64,000 nucleotides of DNA from Paenibacillus sp. J45TS6 (lineage in GTDB: Bacteria > Bacillota > Bacilli > Paenibacillales > Paenibacillaceae), in NCBI RefSeq assembly GCF_018403285.1, contig NZ_BOSJ01000013.1, positions 1 through 64,000 of the forward strand, given 5' to 3'. Positions 37,586-46,476 of the stretch are shown here, one piece after another. The first letter of the stretch is position 1, and each line of letters opens with the position of its first letter. A program made the position numbers and the translations under genes. The notes under the pieces were generated by a model. The model saw only the letters and a program-made list of their open reading frames with translations, searched no databases and had not been told where the DNA came from.

Positions 37586-37625
37586 AAGTAAAGGAGACCT
37601 TGCTATATGCAAGGTCTCCTTTACT
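37586..37625. terminator. Hairpin beyond the GC-rich TIR gene
   Basis: A perfect 17-bp stem, AGTAAAGGAGACCTTGC and its complement, around TATAT. It lies about 95 bp past the stop of the minus-strand TIR gene and could terminate it, though T-runs are weak. Confidence 0.55.
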
Positions 37626-37718
37626 AAGCCGTACAACGGTGTCTGCGAAGTAAACTAGAAGCGATAAAGCATCCTAACAGCCCCAACTGAACAGCATACT
37701 TTGGTAGATTAATAGAGC

Positions 37719-38423
37719 TTAAAGGGAGACTAACTCTGCGAGCTTGGCCGCGACGTCTGCCATAGGCTCTTCTGTAGTGTTCAGGCCGCTTCGTGATCCG
37801 AGTAAGGGACTGACTTCGCGGAGAGCTTCATACGTTGTATCATGCACAATCGGAACGAGCCGATCACCTGCCAGGAGTGCCGAAAGTTCTTTGTCAGCGA
37901 TGCCCTCTGCTGGGAGGCGGCGTAGCAGTGCAGGGGTCACAAGCACAATTCCAACTCGCGAGTTGGCCAAGCCTTTGTCGATAGCGCGAAGCAACGGCAC
38001 ACCGAGGCTAACGTCTTTCTCGCTAAACCAGACGGAGACACCGTGTGACTCAAGCAGATCGTGCAACTCCTTGGCGGCTCCCTTCCGGTCATCCCATGCA
38101 TGGCACAGGAAGACGTCTCGAAGGTCAGGTTGTTTTGCTAGAGTTTCGACGTTGTTGCGGATTGGTGTTAATGACCGAATTTCTTCAGACGTGTACAATA
38201 TGGACGAACCTACTCCTGACCAGCGTGGTTTTGAACTACGGACGGATCCGCCGCCGATACTTCGACCCCCTCCACTTGTCAAGGACGAGGAGTAAGATGA
38301 GGGCGAGTACGGATTGTAGCCACCCCCACTACCATAGCGGCCATAACGCCCTCTGCACGCTGGGCAGTTGGCTGCGGCACTTGCTGAGCGATGTCCGTTT
38401 ACTGGAGCTGTACAACTAGCCAT
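37719..38423 (-). CDS. GC-rich TIR-domain protein, horizontally acquired
   Basis: A 234-residue protein. ATG 38423 follows AGGAGG at 7 nt; a longer frame extends past this site. The N-terminus has a Cys/His pair motif (CTAPVNGHR and CPACRGR, residues 4-27) that could bind zinc, then a Gly/Ser-rich linker. Residues about 100-234 form a TIR domain: DVFLCHAWDDRKGAA, VSVWFSEKDVSLG and GIVLVTPALL, with DKELSALL containing the putative catalytic Glu. Base composition is clearly more GC-rich than all neighbours, it lies antisense to the Thoeris genes, and 49-bp direct repeats bracket it, so it entered as a discrete unit. Confidence 0.8.
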   Translation of the reverse strand: MASCTAPVNGHRSASAAANCPACRGRYGRYGSGGGYNPYSPSSYSSSLTSGGGRSIGGGSVRSSKPRWSGVGSSILYTSEEIRSLTPIRNNVETLAKQPDLRDVFLCHAWDDRKGAAKELHDLLESHGVSVWFSEKDVSLGVPLLRAIDKGLANSRVGIVLVTPALLRRLPAEGIADKELSALLAGDRLVPIVHDTTYEALREVSPLLGSRSGLNTTEEPMADVAAKLAELVSL

Positions 38424-38449
38424 GTCCCTACCTCCTAATTTGATTTTCC

Positions 38450-38693
38450 TAGTATTATAGTAATTTAAAACAGGAAAAAAATCCATTTATTTGATGTGTT
38501 ATGTCGAATCTTGATTCGTAGAGCTGTCCCACCACGTTACTTTTCTGTTTTAACTGTAATATATTCAGACGTGTGCTCATTCGCCTCAGCAAGGAAACGT
38601 AGAACTGTATCATCGATAGTGTGATAAAGCAGAGGGTTGAGTTGAAGGTGGGGGCGGCAATGCTTAATCTGCAAATAGTAGCGTAAATGCTCC
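38450..38693 (-). other. Open but unassigned stretch upstream of the TIR gene
   Basis: The minus strand is open across EHLRYYLQIKHCRPHLQLNP and DDTVLRFLAEANEHTSEYIT, with protein-like composition, but has no start with a ribosome site. It may be a fragment carried in with the GC-rich TIR gene. Confidence 0.35.
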
Positions 38694-38742
38694 ACACATG
38701 TGGAATGCCTAATATTGATGGTACGAAAAGAGATGTGACAGT
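38694..38742. repeat. Right 49-bp direct repeat
   Basis: Counterpart of 37523-37571. It continues into a readable AQEGCLCVVC tail, suggesting that the repeat was once the end of a coding unit. Confidence 0.85.
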
Positions 38743-38965
38743 GACTGCTCAAGAAGGTTGTTTATGCGTCGTTTGCTGAAATCGTATATATTGCACCACA
38801 TAATCAGCGGCAGAGTCGATGTTTGTCGGTACGAGATCAAGGTTCACTTCAAGTAGAAGATCAGCCAGTTCATTGGTACGATGTGCGTTGAGGGAGGAAA
38901 TCAGGTGGATGCGGATAAAGTGATTTAATAAGGTCTATAGAGCTAATAAAGTTGAGACTCCCGCT

Positions 38966-38991
38966 ACTTGCAGGGAGCTTTTTTGGTCGGA
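38966..38991 (+). terminator. Terminator before the thsB-thsA operon
   Basis: CTCCC pairs with GGGAG around GCTACTTGCA, followed by CTTTTTT. It insulates the operon from upstream debris (38743-38960, no gene seen). Confidence 0.65.
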
Positions 38992-39173
38992 ATTGGGAAT
39001 GATTTCTGGAATTCTTCTCCCAAAAGAGCTATCATTATAGTAACAATTTAATTTAAAAGCGATTGAGAATTACGTATTAGATTAAAAGAAGATGTGAATT
39101 TTGGCGTATACACTTTCCATTGAACAATATCACTCAAATAAATATAAACACTATCGAAATGAGGAGAATTTCT

Positions 39174-39686
39174 ATGTCTTACCTAACATTCAATAAGTTG
39201 AACAATATGTCTCAGTCGATTCAAAAGTCTCTTAATGAAAATTACCAATTCAGCACGTCAAACACGGTATTTCTGTCCCATCGTCATGATGACGAGCAGC
39301 AAGTAAAACAAGCAGTAGGTTTTTTGGCACAATTCGGGCAAAGAACTTATGTTGACTGGCTTGACAATAATATGCCTAGCCAAACATCGTCTGAGACGGC
39401 TCAGAAGCTGAAACAAAGAATCAACCGCTCTAATAAATTTGTACTGCTGGCGACACCAGGGAGTATTCGATCGATTTGGATACCATGGGAGCTTGGGTTA
39501 GCCGATGGTGTAAAGGGTCTAAATAAAATTGCAATTCTTCCACTCGTGAAAAATGAAGGAACATGGGACGAGAGAGAATACTATGGGATTTACAACTATA
39601 TTGAACAATCATACGATGGCAACTGGTATGTTATAAAACAAGGGGAATCACGAGGGATACATTTAGCCAATTGGTTTGAATCTTGA
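39174..39686 (+). CDS. thsB: TIR-domain ThsB adjacent to thsA
   Basis: A 170-residue protein from ATG 39174 after GAGGAGA; an upstream in-frame ATG lacks a site. The TIR core spans about 30-140: TVFLSHRHDDEQQVKQAVGF, RTYVDWLDNNMPS, NRSNKFVLLATPGS and WIPWELGLADG with the putative catalytic Glu. It ends 19 bp before the GTG of thsA, so the two form an operon. In Thoeris this protein would sense infection and make the cyclic ADPR-type signal. A broken paralogue is at 32016-32573. Confidence 0.85.
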   Translation: MSYLTFNKLNNMSQSIQKSLNENYQFSTSNTVFLSHRHDDEQQVKQAVGFLAQFGQRTYVDWLDNNMPSQTSSETAQKLKQRINRSNKFVLLATPGSIRSIWIPWELGLADGVKGLNKIAILPLVKNEGTWDEREYYGIYNYIEQSYDGNWYVIKQGESRGIHLANWFES

Positions 39687-39705
39687 ATTTGAGGAGGGTG
39701 AACTG

Positions 39706-41154
39706 GTGAGCAAAGAAATAGCGGAGTTTCAGAAAATGTTTAAAACTGCTATTGAGGAGTCTAATGCGGCTGTATTTGCTGGCGCAGGATTGTCTAAACC
39801 TGCGGGATTTGTGAACTGGAAGGAACTGCTTCGAGATATCGCTGAAGAAATCAATTTAAATATCGATAAAGAAAGTGATCTTATAGCAGTAGCGCAGTAC
39901 CATGTTAATGAGAATGGTGGAAACAGGGGGAAAATAAATCAAGCATTAATTGACGAATTTACAAAGGATGCCGAAATCACTGAAAATCATAAGATATTAT
40001 CAAGGCTGCCTATAGATACATATTGGACAACCAATTATGATACCCTGATCGAGGATGCCTTAAAAGCCGAAGGGAAAAGGATCGACTCAAAAATAACTAC
40101 GGAAAACTTAGCGGTAACAAAACCGAATAGTGATGCCAAGATTTATAAAATGCATGGGGATATTTCATTACCCCATGAAGCCGTTCTAACTAAAGATGAT
40201 TACGAAAATTACAACAACAAGCGGCAGCTATTTACTACGGCTCTTCAAGGCGACCTCGTTTCAAAAACGATGTTGTTTATTGGATTTAGTTTTGATGATC
40301 CCAATTTGGAATATATTTTGAGTCGCATAAGAATCCTTTTGGGTCAGAATCAACGCACCCATTACTGCTTTATGAAACAAGTGCAGCGAGATGATTTTAA
40401 GGAAGAATCGGATTTTTTATATGCTGAGATAAAGCAGAAGTTAAAAGTGAATGATCTGAAAAGATACAGCATTAAAGTGCTTCTAGTAAGTCAATATGAG
40501 GATATTACGGCTATACTCAAGGAAGTGGAACAGCAATATAAGAGAAGAAATTTATTTGTATCCAGTAGTGCTTCTAACTATGGAAATTGGGGAGAGCAAC
40601 GCTGCTTAGAATTCGCAAGTAACCTGAGTAAAAAAATAATCCAAAACGGGAACAATATTGTAACTGGTTTTGGTCTCGGAGTTGGCAGTTGTGTAATCTC
40701 GGGTGCGTTGGAAGAAATCTATAAAACGAGAAGTCAGCGGGTTGAAGATCGTCTGATTTCGAGACCATTTCCTCAAAATACGACTGGTCAAATCCCTATA
40801 AAGGAATTATGGACTAAACACAGAAATAACATGATTCAAAACGTTGGGATTTCCATTTTTATGTTTGGTAATAAAATTGATGATTCATCAGGTGCTGTAA
40901 TAGAAGCAAATGGCATGATTGAAGAGTTCGAAATAAGCGTGAATCACGGTGCAATACCCATTCCCATTGGTGCGACCGACTTTACTGCTAAAAAAATATG
41001 GGAGACTGTTATAAGTGATTTTGGCCGATATGTTCCCCAGGCTGGGCTAGAAGATAAATATCAATTACTGGGCGATGTGAATCAGACTGACGAAGCATTG
41101 ATTAACACTGTAATTGAAATTGTGAATATGCTTGAAAAAAGAAAAAGGCAATAA
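39706..41154 (+). CDS. thsA: ThsA: SIR2-SLOG NADase effector of Thoeris
   Basis: A 482-residue effector. GTG 39706 follows GAGGAGGG and is preferred over the upstream TTG, which lies in the preceding gene's tail. The SIR2 domain (about 1-285) has the NAD-binding GAGLSKPAGF at 26-35 and the catalytic pair Asn110 (WTTNYD) and His150 (KMHGDIS), closely matching the N112/H152 pair known for Bacillus cereus ThsA. The SLOG domain (about 290-480) carries GFGLGVGSCVISGAL and TKHRNNMIQN, the region that binds the cyclic ADPR signal. Activation depletes NAD+ and aborts infection. It appears intact. Confidence 0.93.
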   Translation: MSKEIAEFQKMFKTAIEESNAAVFAGAGLSKPAGFVNWKELLRDIAEEINLNIDKESDLIAVAQYHVNENGGNRGKINQALIDEFTKDAEITENHKILSRLPIDTYWTTNYDTLIEDALKAEGKRIDSKITTENLAVTKPNSDAKIYKMHGDISLPHEAVLTKDDYENYNNKRQLFTTALQGDLVSKTMLFIGFSFDDPNLEYILSRIRILLGQNQRTHYCFMKQVQRDDFKEESDFLYAEIKQKLKVNDLKRYSIKVLLVSQYEDITAILKEVEQQYKRRNLFVSSSASNYGNWGEQRCLEFASNLSKKIIQNGNNIVTGFGLGVGSCVISGALEEIYKTRSQRVEDRLISRPFPQNTTGQIPIKELWTKHRNNMIQNVGISIFMFGNKIDDSSGAVIEANGMIEEFEISVNHGAIPIPIGATDFTAKKIWETVISDFGRYVPQAGLEDKYQLLGDVNQTDEALINTVIEIVNMLEKRKRQ

Positions 41155-41159
41155 AGAGG

Positions 41160-41690
41160 GAGGCTCAGGTAGGGCACGTAAAACATTCATTTCTTATAAG
41201 TACAGCGAAGCTCAACATACAAGAGATCGAATAATTAAGGCTCTTGGCACAGATGCTCGTTATTATCAGGGTGAAACCAGTACTTCACCTAATTTGACGG
41301 ACAGAAAGACAGAAACCATCTAAAATCATCTTAAAAGCATGATTTTTGATACTACGGTAACTATTGTTGTTATCTCTCCAAATATGAAGCAGAGTAACTG
41401 GATTGATTGACTGGGAGATTGATACTCTTTGAGGGAGATTCCTAGGGAAGACAGGACGTCAAGAAGCAATTCATTGTAGGTGTAATCCAAAAAGATTATT
41501 ATTTTGGTGGGTATGGGCGGATACTTAGCTCAGTTACAATGATGATGGCTGCAAGTCAAGAAGCATTTATGAAAGTAACTTATATGAGATTATCATCAAG
41601 AGTCGTACAAACCAAAAAAATTGCCAAAGTGTATATTCTCTAAATGGCTCGTATATCTCCTTGGTAACTGAAGATGATTTTGCTGATGTT
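41160..41690 (+). pseudogene. Third ThsB-like (DUF1863) gene, decayed
   Basis: ARKTFISYKYSEAQHTRDRI and ALGTDARYYQGETSTSPNL are typical of DUF1863/ThsB-like TIR proteins. A TAA at 41321 interrupts the frame; further on, MIFDTTVTIVVISPNMKQSN and SLREIPRED remain readable, then similarity fades around 41690. It directly follows thsA, so the ancestral operon probably had thsB genes on both sides of thsA. Confidence 0.75.
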
Positions 41691-41694
41691 CGGG

Positions 41695-41880
41695 GGACAA
41701 GAATATGTACCGAATAGTCATATATCTAATCGGTGATATTCTCCACCTTAATTCATTAAACTAACGGGCAGTATAGTTCAATAAATGTGTGTCAGCTGTG
41801 TAGTATACTTAGCCTGAATATTGTTTACATAAAAAGCGGATACATGAGACAAAATGGCGGGTATTTTAAATAGGTTACTA
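41695..41880. repeat. Downstream GGACAAGAAC repeat unit
   Basis: Contains GGACAAGAATATGTACCG and ATATCTAA at 41722. About 100 bp further is an ACATGAGACAAAATGGCGGG block that resembles 30386-30415 beside the upstream cluster. The unit therefore extends over roughly 180 bp and is present on both sides of the TIR genes. At 41765-41780 it also includes a CTAACGGGCAGTATAG piece of the other repeat family. Confidence 0.65.
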
Positions 41881-42056
41881 TGAAAGTATAACCTAGATGT
41901 TTTGTGGATGAATGCGTGTTTGTTAATATTATCCCCTATTACTAAAGAGTCATTATAGAAATTTTATTAATATTGGTAAATTATAACTAATAAGTGTGAC
42001 GATGACGTGATATACTTCTCTAGTATTATTTAAAGAGCAAAGCTATTAAAATATTT

Positions 42057-42254
42057 ATGGATGGAGTGTCAAGGTACATGTTGGGGTTTATAGGAACTGA
42101 TACAATTTTTTCTGTTTTATGTATAGTCTTCTTCATTTGTTTTGTTCAGATTTTTAAGAGTCAGAAGCACTACAAGATATATTTATTGATTGCCTGTATA
42201 GCACTGGCCTACATTTCGAATGATCTTTACAGAATCTCGCTTCATATCTATTAA
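42057..42254 (+). CDS. Small membrane protein (up to 65 aa)
   Basis: Two hydrophobic spans, FSVLCIVFFICFVQIF and YLLIACIALAYISN. The first ATG lacks a ribosome site; an internal ATG at 42078 lies after a weak GGAG, so the start is uncertain. No family recognised. It is the first gene of the small-gene array. Confidence 0.45.
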   Translation: MDGVSRYMLGFIGTDTIFSVLCIVFFICFVQIFKSQKHYKIYLLIACIALAYISNDLYRISLHIY

Positions 42255-42489
42255 TTCTTTAATGTCATGTAAGAAGAACTAATGAGCATAAATCACATCT
42301 GGGTATATCCTCTTGGCATGGTTATGATAAGAAAGAGGAAGCTTCTATTGGCTATGAGATAAAGTGAAATGCCATTAATATTCTATACAACAAATATTTT
42401 AACGAGCTACTTCTCACGATTTTAGTGTTAGAAGATTACCTTGGTATAGTTGCCTGGGATTAGAACAAAGTAAAGGAGTTTTTTAGAAA

Positions 42490-42930
42490 ATGCATAATGT
42501 TACAATTAAGCCTGGAGAATATGTTGGACCACTGAAATTAGGTATGCCTGAAACGGAAATTAATCATATTTTAAACGATTTAGAATATTCTTTTTCGGTT
42601 CTTACAACCAGCTATACGAATTCAAGTTTAACTGAACTTGAAATTTCAAACGATAGAACGATTGCAGCAGTCTTAGAAGGGTACAATATCGATTTATTTC
42701 AGACAAAAGTGGAAGACTTAATTCCAAAATTAAATGAAATTTCTCCATACGCTATTAATAATTTTTATAGCGAAGGGTGTCAATATGATTTTCCTGAGCT
42801 AGGTCTAAGATTGTGGAGAAGTATTGAATTGTACTCGAAGGATGTAGAGAACTTACCAGAAGATGAGAAAGAAGAGCGAGCAGATAAATTATATTTTGAA
42901 ACCTTCGTAATTTATCCGTCTATTAAATGA
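42490..42930 (+). CDS. Immunity-like protein (146 aa)
   Basis: ATG 42490 follows AAAGGAG. The protein begins KPGEYVGPLKLGMPETEIN, has a beta-rich centre and ends with FPELGLRLWRSIEL and YFETFVIYP. A paralogue with the same start (EPGKSIGEFKLGM) and end (FHELGLAFWRP, YFESISVYP) lies broken at 44384-44854. Small acidic proteins of this design occur as orphan immunity proteins next to polymorphic toxin loci; this role is inferred because no toxin is visible. Confidence 0.65.
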   Translation: MHNVTIKPGEYVGPLKLGMPETEINHILNDLEYSFSVLTTSYTNSSLTELEISNDRTIAAVLEGYNIDLFQTKVEDLIPKLNEISPYAINNFYSEGCQYDFPELGLRLWRSIELYSKDVENLPEDEKEERADKLYFETFVIYPSIK

Positions 42931-43441
42931 TATAACTCTTAAAGAGAGCAAAGATTCAATATTGATCTGAGAAATATATAGTGGATGCTTAACAATTGTT
43001 CGATGTTGTAGCGAATGGATTTTTTATCACAAATTATGAGATAGATGACGAAGATGAAATCAGATAATTTGGATACAGTACTGGAAAAGCTATTAAACAT
43101 AGGACTATTAAATAAAAGACGCTACCAGTCATGGCAACATCCTTATAATATTAGTGAATTGAATTAATTTATCATTATCTGCTATTTAATGATATGTATC
43201 ATGAGCTAGTAAAGTTATAGTGTTAGATCTACTTTATTACCTCTGCCACTAGTACAGTCAAAAAAAGAAAAAAGCACAATCCTTCCGGCTAAGAGAAGAA
43301 AGCGCTAGGGCGACAAATACACTATTTGCTGCTCTTATAACAGTTGCACTATTTCATACCCACTTGTGCTCTACATTCTTTGTATCTGTTTATGTATAAG
43401 TAATAGATAATGGAAAATTATACATTATACAATCTAATATT
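42931..43441. other. Short coding debris, no intact gene
   Basis: Readable pieces such as VVANGFFITNYEIDDEDEI (about 43005-43064) and, in another frame, LEKLLNIGLLNKRRYQSW (to a stop near 43166) suggest a broken small gene. The rest is AT-rich without features. Confidence 0.35.
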
Positions 43442-43816
43442 TTATGGAAAATTTTTATGCTTAATATCTGTTCCAGTAATTCCAAGTTGTTCAATTTTAT
43501 TTTCATCTTCATCAACTATTTCATAATAATAAATAGTATCGGGTTCATCTGAGAATACAACTAAAACTTGATATCCAATTGCTGTTTTATCTTTATCCTT
43601 TGGTTTTCTTTTTGAATTAACACTTAAAATATCACTCTCCGAATACCCTTTCTCCTCAATTAAGTAATCTTTAACCTTTTCCTCAGTATAGGCAACAATC
43701 TCTGGATCACTCTTCGGTGGAGTGTTAAGAAGGTGAAAAACATAGAACACAAAACCAATTACAAGAATTAAAAGCCCTAGAACAACTCCGCCACCAATCA
43801 TCATTATTTTCTTCAA
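43442..43816 (-). CDS. DUF3139-type membrane protein
   Basis: A 124-residue protein; the TTG at 43816 follows AAAGGAG. One N-terminal membrane span (about 5-27), then the family stretch LLNTPPKSDPEIVAYTEEKV and YLIEEKGYSESDI, and a beta-strand C-terminus outside the membrane. A paralogue at 61216-61563 shares the TPPKSDPEIVAY and KGYSESDI blocks. Such genes are common and often multicopy in Bacilli; function unknown. Confidence 0.8.
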   Translation of the reverse strand: MKKIMMIGGGVVLGLLILVIGFVFYVFHLLNTPPKSDPEIVAYTEEKVKDYLIEEKGYSESDILSVNSKRKPKDKDKTAIGYQVLVVFSDEPDTIYYYEIVDEDENKIEQLGITGTDIKHKNFP

Positions 43817-44029
43817 AAAAATTCTCCTTTATCTAAAATCAATTAATATATATTAACAAATCGCTTCTAATAAAAGTATAATAAAACTAGCAATATTTAG
43901 AATATTATTACATAAAAATATAGAAAGTTATTTATGTCAGTAAGATATCCCGTTAACTGTGTTTTTTGTGAGCTAATATGAATTTACAGAAGCTGACTAT
44001 AATGGACTAAACAATACTCTTATCTTCGT

Positions 44030-44118
44030 TTCAACTAACGGAAAAACGTTGAACAGCAGGGAGCAGCTAGCAGTTGGCAGCTACTTCCTTTTTGTTGTGC
44101 AAACCGGCAGATTAAAGC
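44030..44118 (+). repeat. CTAACG hairpin repeat, copy A
   Basis: CAACTAACG-GAAAA-CGTTG hairpin, then a GGGAGCAGCT/AGCTACTTCC stem with TTTTTG, then GTGCAAACCGGCAG. Confidence 0.75.
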
Positions 44119-44383
44119 AACTATTCAACCATCGATTCAATCATTTTAAATCAGTCTATGGGAAGAATGAAAAGTAACATGTCGATTTAATTTATTTAGG
44201 AGAGATACTACGTCCTAGTGGGTGGTTAGGTTATATAATGTAGCATATTAATGGATGGCACCTAGATCTTTTTAATCAAAAGTAAAGGCATTAGTATCAA
44301 TATCTTAAGAAAATAAATGCATCCGAACAGTAAAATTCGGCTGCATTTTGTCTACTATTTGAAGGCATTAACAAGGGGATTCT

Positions 44384-44854
44384 TTATTCTGTGGAGGAAA
44401 GTGGATAAACCGAGATCGACTCAAAATATAAGCTTTTGAGTTCATCTTCTTGAATATCCTTACTCAATGATAAAAAACGCTCACTATTCAAATCATCTTC
44501 TGTTAATATGTTTGGACGCCAAAAGGCAAGTCCGAGTTCATGAAAACGATAGGTATATCCCACTTCTGGATCGTTCCTATCAAATTTTGATTCATTATCA
44601 ATTATTTCTATCAAGCGATCTGCTTGTGTCTGGAAAGGATTAATATTCTCCATATCATTTAACTTTATAATTTCACATTCAAAAAAATCTGTTGCACCGT
44701 ATGGTATTTCAATGAAATTCACAAGGTCATTTGTGTCATATTAAAGTAAAACAAATGAAGGAAACGTTTCTAATATTCGATCTGCGTGTGATTTTGACAT
44801 ACCTAGTTTAAATTCACCAATAGATTTTCCAGGTTCAATGATCAGCTTTTCCAT
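44384..44854 (-). pseudogene. Immunity-like paralogue, frameshifted
   Basis: ATG 44854 starts MEKLIIEPGKSIGEFKLGM and ADRILETFPSFVLL before a TAA. The frame then continues one base off as YDTNDLVNFIEIPYGATDFF down to the stop at 44384. It is the same family as the intact gene at 42490. The C-terminal 112 codons remain open from an internal ATG at 44722 that lacks a good ribosome site. Confidence 0.65.
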
Positions 44855-45021
44855 GATATCAACCTTCCGTTCTTTTTAGCTGCTTACAAATCCAAAATAC
44901 TTTTCACATAGAACAATTAAGTTTAGAAGCTCTGGGATCATATTTTACAGCTAAACTTGAATATTTACCATCTGGCGTTTTTAAATTTATTAAAAGGTTA
45001 ATGAAACCAACCTGAAGTCCA

Positions 45022-45100
45022 TTCAACTAACGATAAAACGTTAGCTTAATTATACCAAGAAAGCAGCTGTTCAATGCGATCGGTTGCTTTTTTAGCTCAA
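45022..45100 (+). repeat. CTAACG hairpin repeat, copy B
   Basis: CAACTAACG-ATAAAA-CGTTAG hairpin followed by an AGCAGC..ATCGGTTGCT stem running into TTTTTT. Confidence 0.75.
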
Positions 45101-45215
45101 GGAAGCTTTTGTTAATTAGTTCTTAAATAAGAAAAATCAACTTGAAAAGTTTCTCTTTTTTAAAGTGAAAGTCACCTTTATCATATAATAAAGCATTAGA
45201 GAGAGGTGTAAAAGT

Positions 45216-46160
45216 TTGACCAAAATAAATGCAAAAGAAAGGGTTCTTCGAACAACAATCTCAGTTATTGGTTTCCCACTAGCATTCGTTCAAACTCTTC
45301 TTTCAAAATATGCAATACATAAATACAAGCGAATGGGGAAGTTGATTAATATCGGTAGCCATAGCTTACATGCTATTGTAGCTGGACAAGATAAAAATGG
45401 ACCGACTGTTATATTAGAATCAGGAATGGGGGGCTGTGCATTAGATTGGTCACTAGTACAACCTGAATTATCCAAACATACAAAGGTTATTTCATACGAC
45501 CGAGCGGGATTTGGGTGGAGTACACAAACGATTGATGAACCCACATGTGAAAATTATGTCCATGATCTTAGAAAGTTATTAAGTAGATTAGAGCTAAAAC
45601 CGCCATATTTACTTGTTGGGCATTCGTATGGTGGAATGATAATGCGATTATTTGCATCTGAGTTTCCTGATGAAGTAGTGGGTATTATTCTTGTCGATTC
45701 AACTCATGAAAAGAGATATTTTGAATCCAATTCAAGTGAAAAAAGAAGAATAGAACGACTAAAAAATCAAAAACGCCTTAGGCTTGGTTATCTATTATCA
45801 CCTATTGCAGTTCCTCGAATGATAAAACAGCATATTGGTTCTAAAAGACTGCCTCTCGATATTCAGAAAAAAGCCGCTGCATTAGGATATAGAAATAATG
45901 CATATAAGGCAGCATATTTAGAATTCCTCTGTACCATTAAAAGTGCTGAACAGTTACATCAATCACAGCCACTGAGATCGGATATCCCTCTACTAGTATT
46001 AACTGCAGGCAAACAAAGTGAAGAATGGAAACATGGACAAAAAGAGCTTTTAATTCTGTCTAAAAAAACTCAACATATTATTGTGGAAGACAGCTGGCAT
46101 TCTATACAAATTCACAATCCTCAAGTTGTGATTAATTCGGTAATTAGTTTAATACGCTAA
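45216..46160 (+). CDS. Alpha/beta hydrolase
   Basis: A 314-residue hydrolase; the TTG at 45216 follows AGAGAGGTG. Residues about 12-32 are hydrophobic and may associate with the membrane. The core has VILESGMGGC (oxyanion region, 66-74), the nucleophile elbow VGHSYGG with Ser137, VDSTHEK, and a late His in DSWHSIQIH (near 293). Substrate cannot be read from the sequence; esterase or small-molecule hydrolase is likely. Its stop codon lies inside repeat copy C, so the repeat's hairpin follows directly. Confidence 0.85.
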   Translation: MTKINAKERVLRTTISVIGFPLAFVQTLLSKYAIHKYKRMGKLINIGSHSLHAIVAGQDKNGPTVILESGMGGCALDWSLVQPELSKHTKVISYDRAGFGWSTQTIDEPTCENYVHDLRKLLSRLELKPPYLLVGHSYGGMIMRLFASEFPDEVVGIILVDSTHEKRYFESNSSEKRRIERLKNQKRLRLGYLLSPIAVPRMIKQHIGSKRLPLDIQKKAAALGYRNNAYKAAYLEFLCTIKSAEQLHQSQPLRSDIPLLVLTAGKQSEEWKHGQKELLILSKKTQHIIVEDSWHSIQIHNPQVVINSVISLIR

Positions 46161-46212
46161 CGAAAAAACGTTAGCTTAATAAAAAAACAGCCGATCGATT
46201 GTACGGCTGCTT
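46156..46212 (+). repeat. CTAACG hairpin repeat, copy C
   Basis: GCTAACG-AAAAAA-CGTTAGC starts within the stop codon of the hydrolase gene, then a CAGCCG/CGGCTG stem. The right end is replaced by an IS3 fragment. Confidence 0.75.
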
Positions 46213-46247
46213 ACCGATTCGCAATGAATTAGTCAATCGAGGAAAAA

Positions 46248-46395
46248 AGTGAATCATAAAAAGGTTCAACGTCTTATGCACGAACTCGGTTTAAAATGCA
46301 TGGTACGCCGGAAGAACATGAATTATTTATCATTCTGATCAAGGATGGCACTATCAAATGAAAGTATATCGTCATACAGTCAAAACTAAAAATGA
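46248..46395 (+). pseudogene. IS3-family orfB fragment
   Basis: VNHKKVQRLMHELGLKCMVR is the N-terminal HTH_21 part of IS150-type orfB. A deletion joins it to a HSDQGWHYQMKVYRHT piece from the catalytic core. Terminal repeats are absent. Confidence 0.7.
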
Positions 46396-46476
46396 GTCCG
46401 GTACAATACCGAACCCATTTTAAGCAATTTGCTTGATAATAATAACCGTGTTTAACTTGTAGGTTACTTCTGCAAT

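Noticed and set aside
37744-38419. Plus-strand frames opposite the GC-rich TIR gene
   Set aside because: Antisense frames are open because of high GC content; the minus-strand gene has clear TIR motifs and a strong ribosome site.
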